The notes below the pieces were generated by a model. That model worked only from the letters and a program-made list of their open reading frames with translations, searched no databases and was not told where the DNA came from. DNA of 64,000 nucleotides from Epsilonproteobacteria bacterium UBA4036 (GTDB lineage Bacteria; Campylobacterota; Campylobacteria; Campylobacterales; Arcobacteraceae): the NCBI GenBank assembly GCA_002382325.1, contig DGAG01000012.1, positions 147,129-211,128 on the forward strand, in the 5' to 3' direction. The translations under genes were made by a program, and so were the position numbers. Below, in pieces: positions 42,589-51,290 of this stretch. Positions within the stretch are counted from its first letter, which is position 1. Every line of letters begins with the position of its first letter.

Positions 42589-43515
42589 ATGAATTTATTT
42601 TTTATTTTATTGGGCAAAATTGCCCCACTCTATCTTAATATTTTTATTGGTTATGTGCTAACAACCTATTTAAAAGTCAAACGCGATTACATTGCCTTTA
42701 TTCTCATTTACATTTTAGGTCCTTTTGTGATTTTCTTTGCTACGTTGTCTATTGATATTAATATGCAACTGCTTTTTTTACCCATCTTTGTCTTTTTATT
42801 TGGCAGTGCCATTGCTTTTTTTATTTTGCATTATTATAAACAACAGTGGAGTGATGCGAGTATTAATACCTTAGCCTTTACGTGTGGTACAGGAAATACA
42901 GGCTATTTTGGAATACCTCTTGCCATGATTTTATTGGAACCAGATTTGGCAAATATTTTTATCTTTGCTACGTTAGCTTCGTTGTTGTATGAAAACACCA
43001 CAGGGTTTTATGTCACCGCCAAAGGGAGTTTCACTGCCAAACAATCTTTGGTCAAAGTGGTTAAATTGCCCTTACTCTATGCATTTATTTTTGGGCTTTC
43101 TCTTAATTTTTTAGGATTTAGAACCCCTGAAGTTATCGTGCCTTATTTTGAAATGTTAAAATGGAGTTATGGAATTTTAGGCATGATGATGTTAGGCATG
43201 GGCATGAAAGGCTTTAATTTGCACAATGATTTTGACAAAAAATATATCAAAGTGGCTTACTTTTACAAATTTATTTTTTGGCCTGCAGCGGTGTTGTTGA
43301 TTATCTTTACGGACAAACATCTTTTAGGCTTTTTAAATGAAGATATTTACAAAGTGCTTTTTTTATTCTCCATTGTTCCTCTTGCAGGTAACACGGTAAC
43401 CTTAGCAGTGTTACTCAAAGCCAAACCTGAAAAAGCAAGTTTCACTGTGCTTTTAAGTACATTAATTTCAGTTATTTATATTCCTTTTGTACTTTATATG
43501 TACGGAGGATTTTAA
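42589..43515 (+). CDS. AEC-family (auxin efflux carrier-like) transporter
   Basis: This 308-residue membrane protein has ten or so helices and the family signature GTGNTGYFGIPLAM in the first half, with the matching VPLAGNTVTLAVLL in the second half, reflecting the internal repeat of the BART superfamily. Bacterial members export or import organic acids such as malate; the substrate here is unknown. It ends tail-to-tail with the next gene, the two stop codons sharing the palindrome TTAA. Confidence 0.85.
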   Translation: MNLFFILLGKIAPLYLNIFIGYVLTTYLKVKRDYIAFILIYILGPFVIFFATLSIDINMQLLFLPIFVFLFGSAIAFFILHYYKQQWSDASINTLAFTCGTGNTGYFGIPLAMILLEPDLANIFIFATLASLLYENTTGFYVTAKGSFTAKQSLVKVVKLPLLYAFIFGLSLNFLGFRTPEVIVPYFEMLKWSYGILGMMMLGMGMKGFNLHNDFDKKYIKVAYFYKFIFWPAAVLLIIFTDKHLLGFLNEDIYKVLFLFSIVPLAGNTVTLAVLLKAKPEKASFTVLLSTLISVIYIPFVLYMYGGF

Positions 43516-43982
43516 ATAATAATCCCTAAAAACAAAGCACACAGTCCCAGCAAAATATTTATAGGGATAAAATATTTTGCGATAGGTTGTAATTGAAATT
43601 TGGCTTTGGCATACTCTTGTTGGTCAAAATATTTTTGCGCTTGATTGCGTTTGATAAAGACCACCATAAAAATCAGTGTCATAACAAACCAAAGGCTCTC
43701 TTTTAAATGAACAATCATCCCATTTAATTCTAAAGCTTGAATCATAATTATTGCAGTAACAAATAAAACAACAATACACACCATCACCATAGAGAAAAAA
43801 TATTTTAAATTTAAAAGTGTCGTTTGCAGTTTACTTTTTGCATCTTCTATTGTTTGTACAGAAAAATGAGCCGCAAAACGAATGACAATCATTCCTCCTA
43901 TCCAAACAATGGCACTTAAAATGTGTAGAAAAACAACCCCCGTACCAAAGTTTATAAAAAGCTCACTGCAAATTTCTTTCAA
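43512..43982 (-). CDS. Small four-helix membrane protein, CopD/HemJ-like
   Basis: This 156-residue protein has four predicted membrane helices. The start FLHILSAIVWIGGMI, with a His in helix 1, resembles the CopD and HemJ type of haem or copper related membrane proteins. A charged loop (about 108-130) precedes the last helix. The function is not clear. It is translated directly after alaS (ATGA overlap) and overlaps the convergent AEC gene by 4 bases, leaving no room for a separate terminator. Confidence 0.65.
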   Translation of the reverse strand: MKEICSELFINFGTGVVFLHILSAIVWIGGMIVIRFAAHFSVQTIEDAKSKLQTTLLNLKYFFSMVMVCIVVLFVTAIIMIQALELNGMIVHLKESLWFVMTLIFMVVFIKRNQAQKYFDQQEYAKAKFQLQPIAKYFIPINILLGLCALFLGIII

Positions 43983-46534
43983 ATATTTTCCTTAGCATAC
44001 TTAAGTGCTGCCTCTTTGGCTTCATTGATTTTTGAAGCATCTTTTCCACCGGCTTGAGCAAAATCGGCTCTTCCACCTCCGCCTCCACCAACAATAGGAG
44101 CAATATTTTTAATCCAATCTCCGGCTTTAAGAGAAGTATTTTTGCTTCCTGCAACAATCATAACTTTGTCCTCTTTGGCTTGAAGTAATAACACCGCAAT
44201 GTTTTCATTGCCATTTTTTAAGTCGTCCACAATTTTCTTTAAATCACCATTTTCTACAACCTCAACCACCACTTTACATCCGTTAATAACTTCTTCATTA
44301 ATAGGAGTTGAAACGGCATTTTGAGCCGATTGTAACTCTTTTTTTAACTCTTTAATTTGCTCTTTTAATTTTGCAATACCCAAAAGTGGGTCATTGTTTT
44401 TAACCTCTTCTTGAATTTGTGCTAACGTTTGAATATTTTGTTTGGCATAATTAATGGCACTTAAACCACACACGGCTTCTATTCTTCTCACCCCTGCACT
44501 TACTCCTGATTCTTTGGTGATAAAAAAGCTTCCAATATCAGAGGTATTTTTGACGTGAATTCCCCCACAAAATTCAACTGAAAAATCTCCAAAACTGACC
44601 ACTCGAACCATATCTCCATATTTTTCGCCAAACATAGCAATGGCGCCTTTTTGTTTGGCTTCTTCAATGGGCAGCTCTTCAACATTTCCAGCAATGGCTC
44701 TTGAAATCATAGAATTGACCAAATCTTCCACTTCATTAATCTCTTCTGTGGTCATGGCTTTAGGATAAGTGAAGTCAAATCGCAATCTGTTGGCATCATT
44801 TAAAGAACCAGCTTGTGAAACCGTTTCACCTAAAACCATTTTTAATGCACTTTGAAGTAAATGGGTTGCACTGTGGTGTTTAGCGATTTCATATCGATTG
44901 ACAACCACGCCCATCACCTCTTCATTTTGTTCTAAAAACTCTTGTTCTACTCTTATTTTAGACAAATTTAAATCAAAAAACTTTTTGGTTTCTAACACTT
45001 CGGCAATACTTTTATCGTCTTCAATGATTCCAATATCACCCACTTGTCCTCCACTTAACGCATAAAACGGTGTTTGTTCAAGCATAATCCAACCCGTTTG
45101 TCCTTGGGTTAATTTTGATACTTCTTTAAACGATTCATCCAACAAAGTTACAATTTTTGTTTTTGATGAATTTTGAGTATAGCCTACAAACTCATTTTTA
45201 GGATATTTTTCCAAAATTTGTTTGAAATCACCCTCATTTTGGATGTCACCACTGCCTTTCCAAGAAGCTTTGGCTTTTTGTTTTTGTTCATTCATCAATG
45301 TTTCAAATGTTTGAGTATCAACTTGCAAATTCATATTTCGAAGCATATCTTGCGTTAAATCCAAAGGAAATCCAAACGTATCATAGAGTTTAAAAGCCAC
45401 TTCTCCACTAAAAATCTTTTGAGTATTATTTAGCTCTTCATTAAACAAAGACATCCCTAAATCAATGGTTTTAAAAAATCGGTCTTCTTCTAGGGTTAAT
45501 TGTTCTTTAATATACGTTGCTTTTTCTTTAAGTTGAGTATAGTGTTCACCCATGATGTCAATAAGGGTATCAAGCAGTTGTGCCATAAATGGTTTTCTTA
45601 ATCCCAATAAATATCCGTGTCGTACAGCTCGTCTTAAAATTCGTCGTAACACATAGCCTCGACCCTCTTTATCAAATAAAATCCCCTCAGAAAGCATAAA
45701 CGCTGACGCTCTTAAATGATCCGCAATGACACGATAACTGGCAATGGTTTCTTTGGTGGCTTCTTTTTTAACCAATGTCTCAAGTTGAGTAATAATGGGT
45801 TTGAACATTGATGAATCAAAATTATTGAGTTTTCCCTCTTTAATAGCAACCACTCGTTCTAATCCCATCCCTGTATCAATGGAAGGTTTAGGAAGGGGCA
45901 ATAACTCTCCTTTTGAAGTTCTTTCGTATTGCATAAACACCAAGTTCCAAATTTCTAAAAATCGATCTCCATCGCCTCCCATACAATCTTCTGCTGTATT
46001 AAAATGCTCTTCGCCTTGATCATAAAAGATTTCACTGCAAGGTCCACATGCTCCCGTATCGCCCATGGACCAAAAATTATCCTTGTCGCCAAATCGCATG
46101 ATATGCGATGGGTCAATATGTTTTGACCAAATATCAAAAGCTTCATCATCACTTTCATGGACAGTAACCCATAATTTTTCTTTAGGCAAATTTAAATTTT
46201 GTGTTACAAACTCCCACGCATGAGCGATGGCATCTTCTTTAAAATAATCTCCAAATGAAAAGTTCCCCAACATTTCAAACAATGTATGATGTCGTGCTGT
46301 GTATCCAACATTTTCTAAGTCATTATGCTTTCCCCCTGCTCGTACGCACAATTGACAGCTCGTTGCTCTTGGGTTATTGGGTTTAGGAACGGCTCCTGTA
46401 AAGACATCTTTAAACTGTACCATTCCTGCATTGGTAAACAATAAAGTTGCGTCATCGGGGACTAAAGACATACTTGAATAGACTTCATGTCCTTTGCTTT
46501 CAAAATAATCTAAAAATTCTTTTCGAATATCCAT
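43979..46534 (-). CDS. alaS: Alanyl-tRNA synthetase
   Basis: AlaS (851 residues) charges tRNA-Ala and edits mischarged Ser and Gly. The class II core begins MDIRKEFLDYFESKGHEV and includes TNAGMVQFKDVFTG and TARHHTLFEMLGNFSFGDYF (read in parts). The editing domain has HSATHLLQSAL and the zinc motif with CGGIHVKNT. The C-terminal DHHA1-like domain ends in GGGGGRADFAQAGG. It has its own promoter, facing trxA divergently. Confidence 0.96.
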   Translation of the reverse strand: MDIRKEFLDYFESKGHEVYSSMSLVPDDATLLFTNAGMVQFKDVFTGAVPKPNNPRATSCQLCVRAGGKHNDLENVGYTARHHTLFEMLGNFSFGDYFKEDAIAHAWEFVTQNLNLPKEKLWVTVHESDDEAFDIWSKHIDPSHIMRFGDKDNFWSMGDTGACGPCSEIFYDQGEEHFNTAEDCMGGDGDRFLEIWNLVFMQYERTSKGELLPLPKPSIDTGMGLERVVAIKEGKLNNFDSSMFKPIITQLETLVKKEATKETIASYRVIADHLRASAFMLSEGILFDKEGRGYVLRRILRRAVRHGYLLGLRKPFMAQLLDTLIDIMGEHYTQLKEKATYIKEQLTLEEDRFFKTIDLGMSLFNEELNNTQKIFSGEVAFKLYDTFGFPLDLTQDMLRNMNLQVDTQTFETLMNEQKQKAKASWKGSGDIQNEGDFKQILEKYPKNEFVGYTQNSSKTKIVTLLDESFKEVSKLTQGQTGWIMLEQTPFYALSGGQVGDIGIIEDDKSIAEVLETKKFFDLNLSKIRVEQEFLEQNEEVMGVVVNRYEIAKHHSATHLLQSALKMVLGETVSQAGSLNDANRLRFDFTYPKAMTTEEINEVEDLVNSMISRAIAGNVEELPIEEAKQKGAIAMFGEKYGDMVRVVSFGDFSVEFCGGIHVKNTSDIGSFFITKESGVSAGVRRIEAVCGLSAINYAKQNIQTLAQIQEEVKNNDPLLGIAKLKEQIKELKKELQSAQNAVSTPINEEVINGCKVVVEVVENGDLKKIVDDLKNGNENIAVLLLQAKEDKVMIVAGSKNTSLKAGDWIKNIAPIVGGGGGGRADFAQAGGKDASKINEAKEAALKYAKENI

Positions 46535-46563
46535 TGTAAATTTCCACTGTTTAATTTTCCACG

Positions 46564-46569
46564 ATTGTA
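46564..46569 (-). promoter_or_regulatory. -10 element of alaS
   Basis: The minus strand reads TACAAT preceded by TTTTTCGA, about 30 bases upstream of the alaS ATG. Confidence 0.45.
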
Positions 46570-46620
46570 TCGAAAAATTCTTTTATAGAAGTTTATGCAC
46601 TTTTTTTAAGTTTAAATAAG

Positions 46621-46626
46621 TATAAT
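46621..46626 (+). promoter_or_regulatory. -10 element of trxA
   Basis: TATAAT lies 30 bases upstream of the trxA ATG, after a T-rich stretch; AAAAGGAAG is the ribosome binding site. Confidence 0.55.
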
Positions 46627-46655
46627 TTTTAGAACTCAACAAAAAGGAAGACAAA

Positions 46656-46973
46656 ATGGGTAAATACATCGATTTAACAGCTGAAAACTTTGATTCAGTC
46701 ACCTCAAAAGGCGTCAGTTTGGTTGATTTTTGGGCACCGTGGTGTGGTCCTTGCAGAATGATTGCTCCAGTCATTGAAGAACTTGCCAGTGAATTTGAAG
46801 GCAAAGCCAATATTTGTAAAGTCAATACCGACGAACAACAAGATTTGGCAGTAAAACATGGTATTCGTTCTATTCCAACCATTCTGTTTATTAAAGAAGG
46901 GGAAGTTGTTGATACTCTCATTGGTGCCAGTTCAAAACAAGCATTAACGGACAAAATCAATACGCTACTTTAA
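46656..46973 (+). CDS. trxA: Thioredoxin
   Basis: This 105-residue thioredoxin has the active site WAPWCGPCRM with Cys30 and Cys33, the cis-proline in IRSIPTILF, and the family length. It reduces cytoplasmic disulfides and is itself reduced by the thioredoxin reductase encoded 200 bases downstream. It forms its own transcription unit with a promoter and a hairpin terminator. Confidence 0.97.
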   Translation: MGKYIDLTAENFDSVTSKGVSLVDFWAPWCGPCRMIAPVIEELASEFEGKANICKVNTDEQQDLAVKHGIRSIPTILFIKEGEVVDTLIGASSKQALTDKINTLL

Positions 46974-46976
46974 CAA

Positions 46977-47006
46977 GATAAAGTAGGCTCTTAGCCTTAC
47001 TTTATC
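46977..47006 (+). terminator. Hairpin terminator after trxA
   Basis: GATAAAGTA-GGC pairs with GCC-TTACTTTATC around a TCTTA loop, with one extra T in the right arm, 4 bases after the trxA stop; the following bases are T-rich (GCTCTTTTG). The rest of the spacer to trxB (47007-47180) holds only the trxB promoter. Confidence 0.7.
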
Positions 47007-47137
47007 GCTCTTTTGTTTCTTTATTATTTAGAATAACCTCATTGTTTGCTTTACAAAGTGAATCCAACCTTAACCTATGAAGTTAAATACTTTTAATTAA
47101 TCTTGTGCTTAATAAAGTTTAAGTATCATTATGCCTT

Positions 47138-47143
47138 TATAAT
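47138..47143 (+). promoter_or_regulatory. -10 element of the trxB-dapB-purF operon
   Basis: TATAAT preceded by ATGCCTT, 38 bases upstream of the trxB ATG. Confidence 0.5.
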
Positions 47144-47180
47144 AAAACGATTTTTAATACGATGAAAAAAAGGAATTAAA

Positions 47181-48110
47181 ATGTTAGATTTGGCCATTAT
47201 AGGGGGAGGTCCTGCTGGATTAACGGCAGGATTATATGCAACACGAGGTGGTTTAAAGAACGTCACCATGTTTGAAATGGGGATGCCAGGCGGACAAATT
47301 ACAGGCAGTTCTGAAATTGAAAACTATCCTGGACAAAAAGAGGTTGTAACGGGAATGGAGTTGATGGAATCTTGGCCAGTTCAAGCCATGAAATTTGGCT
47401 TAAAACATGAAATGCAACAAGTAACACAAGTGACTAAAAGCGGAGATATTTTTACCGTTTTTTTAAGTGATGGAACGTCTCAAGAAGCACGAAGCGTCCT
47501 TTTAGCCACAGGTTCTGTTCCTAAAAAAGCAGGATTCAAAGGAGAAGCAGAGTTTTTTGGACGAGGCATTTCTACGTGTGCTACGTGCGATGGATTTTTT
47601 TATAAAAACAAAGAAGTAGCCCTCATTGGAGGTGGCGATTCTGCGTTAGAAGAAGCCGTTTATTTATCTAAAATTTGTTCTAAAGTCTATTTAGTACACA
47701 GACGAGATACCTATAAAGCAGCTCCTAGTACCATTGAACATATGAAACATTGTGAAAATGTTGAAGAGGTTACTAACGTTACCGTTGAAGAAGTTATTGG
47801 TGATAAAATGGGAGTTACCGGCTTAATTGTTAAATCTAAAACGACACAAGAAATCAGACAGCTTGACGTTCCAGGTGTTTTTGTTTTTGTAGGAAGAGAT
47901 GTATTAAGTGACTGTTTGAAACAAAACGATGGCAGCTACTTATGTGATGTTAATGAACAAAATGAAGTCATTGTTGATTTACGAATGAGAACATCGGTAA
48001 AAGGATTATATGCAGCAGGTGATGTACGAATTGATGCCGCTAAACAAGTGGTGTGTGCCGCAGCCGATGGGGCAACAGCCGCAGTTAACATAATAGAATA
48101 TTTAGGATAA
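47181..48110 (+). CDS. trxB: Thioredoxin reductase
   Basis: TrxB (309 residues) is a low-molecular-weight NADPH-thioredoxin reductase. It shows FAD binding GGGPAGLTAGLYA (8-20), the redox pair CATCDG (Cys133, Cys136), NADPH binding GGGDSALEEA, and a C-terminal GLYAAGDVR. The genome context with trxA just upstream supports the role. It heads trxB-dapB-purF-radical SAM. Confidence 0.96.
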   Translation: MLDLAIIGGGPAGLTAGLYATRGGLKNVTMFEMGMPGGQITGSSEIENYPGQKEVVTGMELMESWPVQAMKFGLKHEMQQVTQVTKSGDIFTVFLSDGTSQEARSVLLATGSVPKKAGFKGEAEFFGRGISTCATCDGFFYKNKEVALIGGGDSALEEAVYLSKICSKVYLVHRRDTYKAAPSTIEHMKHCENVEEVTNVTVEEVIGDKMGVTGLIVKSKTTQEIRQLDVPGVFVFVGRDVLSDCLKQNDGSYLCDVNEQNEVIVDLRMRTSVKGLYAAGDVRIDAAKQVVCAAADGATAAVNIIEYLG

Positions 48111-48123
48111 AAGGAAAAATTCA

Positions 48124-48897
48124 ATGATAAAAGTAGGAATTGTTGGTACAACAGGAAGGGTTGGCTCACTCTTAATTGATGATTTGGCCACAGATAATGA
48201 AGCTTCATTAGCAGCGTGTCATGTCTTTGATGAATTAAAAAAATCCGTACCCCAAGGTACTGTTATTACCAATGATATGAAAGTTTTATTGGATTGCAGT
48301 GATGTCATTATTGATTTTAGTGCTCCTGTTGCAACCGAAGCACTTCTTACGCAAATTGTTGAAAAAGGAGGCAATACTCCTTTGGTTATTGCAACAACAG
48401 GCTTTAATAAGCATCAACAAAATCTGTTGATTGAAGCGAGTAAAAAAGTGCCTGTTTTATATGCTACGAATATGAGTTTAGGCGTTGCGGTATTAAACAA
48501 ATTGGTTTCATTGGCTTCAAAAGCGTTAAAAGAGTTTGATATTGAAATTGTAGAACAACACCACCGTTATAAAGTGGATTCTCCTTCAGGAACAGCACTT
48601 ACTTTAGCTGAACATGCCGCTCGAGCAAGAGATTTGGATCTTGACAATGTTCGAGTCTCAGGGCGTGATGGTGAAATTGGAGCAAGAACCAAAGATGAAA
48701 TCGGTGTCATGAGCTTACGAGGCGGTGATATTGTAGGGCGTCATACGGTAGGGTTATACAACGACGGTGAGTTTATTGAGTTACACCACACAGCAACAGC
48801 GAGAAATACCTTCTCTAAAGGAGCAATAAAAGCCGCAAAATGGTTGGTCAACCAAGACGCGGGATTATACTCTATTAACGATTGTTTGGGACTGTAA
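48124..48897 (+). CDS. dapB: 4-hydroxy-tetrahydrodipicolinate reductase
   Basis: DapB (257 residues) reduces hydroxytetrahydrodipicolinate in lysine and meso-diaminopimelate synthesis. Motifs are GTTGRVGSLL (nucleotide binding), ATTGF, EQHHRYKVDSPSGTAL (catalytic His-Lys segment) and SLRGGDIVGRHTV. It lies 13 bases after trxB and 1 base before purF. Confidence 0.95.
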   Translation: MIKVGIVGTTGRVGSLLIDDLATDNEASLAACHVFDELKKSVPQGTVITNDMKVLLDCSDVIIDFSAPVATEALLTQIVEKGGNTPLVIATTGFNKHQQNLLIEASKKVPVLYATNMSLGVAVLNKLVSLASKALKEFDIEIVEQHHRYKVDSPSGTALTLAEHAARARDLDLDNVRVSGRDGEIGARTKDEIGVMSLRGGDIVGRHTVGLYNDGEFIELHHTATARNTFSKGAIKAAKWLVNQDAGLYSINDCLGL

Positions 48898-48898
48898 C

Positions 48899-50245
48899 AT
48901 GTGTGCAATCGTTGGTATATTCGGTAATGATAACGCAGCAAGATTAGCATCTATTGCTCTTTTTTCCATGCAACACAGAGGGCAAGAAGCCACAGGAATT
49001 AGTTCTTCATGTAATGGAAAGATTCACACCATTAAAAATCGTGGTTTGGTTTCGGAAGTTTTTACCGAAGAAGCCTTAAAAGTTTTAACAGGCAATATGG
49101 CAATTGGTCATAACCGTTATTCAACAGCGGGGGGCGATTCTATTTTAGACGCTCAACCTGTTTTTGCCAAATATAAATTGGGAGAAATTTCCATTGTACA
49201 TAATGGGAATTTAATCAATAAAGATGAAGTCAGAAACGATTTGATTGACAAAGGTGCCATTTATCAAACCGGAATGGATACAGAAAACCTTATTCATTTG
49301 ATTGCAAAAAACTCAAAAGACCGATTACGAGACAGAATTAAAGAAGCTCTTGACAGAACCATTGGGGCGTATTGTTTTATTGTTCAATCTCGTTCAAAAC
49401 AGTTTGTTATTCGAGATAAATACGGTATTCGACCGTTATCTTTAGGTAAACTCAAATCAGGCGGGTATATTGTTGCCAGTGAAACGTGTGCTTTTGATTT
49501 AGTAGATGCTGAATTTATTCGAGATGTAAGACCCGGAGAAATGCTCATTTTTGATGAAGATTTAACTGAACCTGAATCCATACAACTGTATGAACCAGAG
49601 TTTCGACCGTGTGCTTTCGAATACGTCTATTTCGCAAGACCTGACAGCGTTATTGATGGTAAAAATGTTTACCGAACTCGAGAAAACATGGGACGAGCTT
49701 TGGCTAAAAATGATATTAATTCTCCCATTAAAGCCGACATGGTTGTACCCGTTCCTGATTCAGGTGTTCCAGCGGCACTGGGATATTCGGCACAAAGTGG
49801 AATTCCTTTTGAATATGGCATTATTCGAAATCACTATGTGGGAAGAACGTTTATTGAACCCACTCAAGAGATGCGAAATCTAAAAGTTCGTATGAAACTC
49901 AGTCCCATGAACTCATTAATCAAAGGCAAATCACTTTTGGTTATTGATGATTCAATAGTGCGTGGAACCACCAGTAAACGAATTGTACGTATGCTTAAAG
50001 ATGCCGGTGCAAAAGAGGTTCACTTCCGAGTTGCCAGTCCTGAAATCAAATTTCCCTGTTATTACGGTATTGATACCCCTACACAAGAGGAGTTAATCTC
50101 TTTTCGAATGACCAAAGAAGAGATTTGTGCCTATATTGAGGCGGACTCTTTAGAGTATCTTAGTATTGATGATTTGGTCAGTGCCATTGGTAATGACAGA
50201 AACTATGCCCTTGAAAGCTTCAATGGCGACTATTTTGTAAAGTAA
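48899..50245 (+). CDS. purF: Amidophosphoribosyltransferase
   Basis: PurF (448 residues) makes phosphoribosylamine from PRPP and glutamine, the first committed purine step. The glutaminase nucleophile is Cys2 directly after the start Met, so no propeptide is present. GHNRYSTAG, HNGNL and the PRPP loop VIDDSIVRGTTSK are conserved. The C-terminal CxxC that binds a [4Fe-4S] cluster in Bacillus-type enzymes is replaced by YALESF, so this is probably a cluster-free form. It is co-transcribed with dapB and the next gene. Confidence 0.95.
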   Translation: MCAIVGIFGNDNAARLASIALFSMQHRGQEATGISSSCNGKIHTIKNRGLVSEVFTEEALKVLTGNMAIGHNRYSTAGGDSILDAQPVFAKYKLGEISIVHNGNLINKDEVRNDLIDKGAIYQTGMDTENLIHLIAKNSKDRLRDRIKEALDRTIGAYCFIVQSRSKQFVIRDKYGIRPLSLGKLKSGGYIVASETCAFDLVDAEFIRDVRPGEMLIFDEDLTEPESIQLYEPEFRPCAFEYVYFARPDSVIDGKNVYRTRENMGRALAKNDINSPIKADMVVPVPDSGVPAALGYSAQSGIPFEYGIIRNHYVGRTFIEPTQEMRNLKVRMKLSPMNSLIKGKSLLVIDDSIVRGTTSKRIVRMLKDAGAKEVHFRVASPEIKFPCYYGIDTPTQEELISFRMTKEEICAYIEADSLEYLSIDDLVSAIGNDRNYALESFNGDYFVK

Positions 50246-50247
50246 TC

Positions 50248-51231
50248 GTGGTTAAAACAATTCAAACGAAAGTACCCTTACAAGAGGTCAATACCCTTGG
50301 TCGGTATTTTAAAAAGAAGTTCAAAGAGAAAGTCTATAAAGTACCCATAAGTATCAGTGGCTTTACCTGCCCAAATATTGATGGAACAGTCGCTAAAGGT
50401 GGCTGTTCTTTTTGTGAAAACGACTCTTTTAGTCCCAATTTACAAGATAAAAAATCAAAATTTAAACTCAGTCCTAAAACCACAGAAAATCCTTTCTTGG
50501 AGAATCAACTTAAACAATTAGAACTGCAATTTAATGCCACAAAAAATCGTTTGGAAAAAAAATTTGGTGCTAAAAAGTTTATTGTCTATTTTCAATCATT
50601 CACCAATACCTATGCCCCTTTTGAAACATTAAAAGCTTTATATGAAAAAGCCTTAAGTTTTGACAATGTTTTAGGACTTTCCATTGGTACTCGAACAGAT
50701 TGTGTGACCGATGAAATTTTAGATTACTTAAAAGCGTTATCATTGCACAAAGAGATTTGGGTGGAGTATGGCGTTCAATCTTTTTACGATGAGACTTTAC
50801 ATCAAATCAATCGAGGGGATACGGCTTCTAATATGAGAAAATGGATTGCAAAAACCAAAGAAAAAGGTTTATTGGTGTGTGCGCATTTGATCTATGGTTT
50901 GCCCAATGAAACTCAAAAAATGATGTTGCATACTTTAGATGAAACACTTAAACTCAATGTTGATTCCATAAAATTTCACCCTTTGTATGTCGTTAAAAAC
51001 ACTCTTTTAACCAATGAATATAAAAAAGGAAAATTTACTCCCATTACGGAAGAGTTATATATCGACACCGTGGTAAAGTCCATTCAAAAATTACCTTCTC
51101 ATATTAATGTACAAAGAATAACTGCAGGAATAAATGACAACACTTTATTATCTCCGTTATGGTGTAGGAATAAACATCAGCAAATCAATAAAATACGCAA
51201 AGCGTTAAGAGAAGTGGGGTTGGAGTATTAG
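50248..51231 (+). CDS. TIGR01212-family (YhcC-like) radical SAM protein
   Basis: This 327-residue protein starts at GTG, 2 bases after purF. The radical-SAM cysteines are in GFTCPNIDGTVAKGGCSFC, read as C-x9 spacing then CxFC, characteristic of the YhcC/ELP3-like group. The end of the core has VQSFYDETLHQINRG and AHLIYGLPNET. Function is not established for the family. Its stop TAG shares its G with the first unit of heptamer array C. Confidence 0.85.
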   Translation: MVKTIQTKVPLQEVNTLGRYFKKKFKEKVYKVPISISGFTCPNIDGTVAKGGCSFCENDSFSPNLQDKKSKFKLSPKTTENPFLENQLKQLELQFNATKNRLEKKFGAKKFIVYFQSFTNTYAPFETLKALYEKALSFDNVLGLSIGTRTDCVTDEILDYLKALSLHKEIWVEYGVQSFYDETLHQINRGDTASNMRKWIAKTKEKGLLVCAHLIYGLPNETQKMMLHTLDETLKLNVDSIKFHPLYVVKNTLLTNEYKKGKFTPITEELYIDTVVKSIQKLPSHINVQRITAGINDNTLLSPLWCRNKHQQINKIRKALREVGLEY

Positions 51232-51290
51232 TAAGAAGTGAAAAGTAACAAGTGACGAGTTTTTACTTCTTACTCGTTACTTCTTATTTT
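51231..51290 (+). repeat. Palindromic heptamer array, copy C (between radical SAM gene and lysR)
   Basis: The left arm reads GTAAGAA, GTGAAAA, GTAACAA, GTGACGA, then GTTTTTA at the centre. The right arm reads TTACTTC, TTACTCG, TTACTTC, TTATTTT. The radical SAM stop ends on the first base, and the lysR stop (51284-51286 on the minus strand) lies in the last right unit, so the element again bridges two convergent genes. Confidence 0.85.

Noticed and set aside
46583..46960. Minus-strand open frame of 125 codons covering trxA
   Set aside because: Antisense shadow of a clear thioredoxin gene with its own promoter.
46974..47180. Possible small RNA or peptide gene between trxA and trxB
   Set aside because: Apart from the trxA terminator and trxB promoter only a 7-codon frame and weak A/T palindromes are present.
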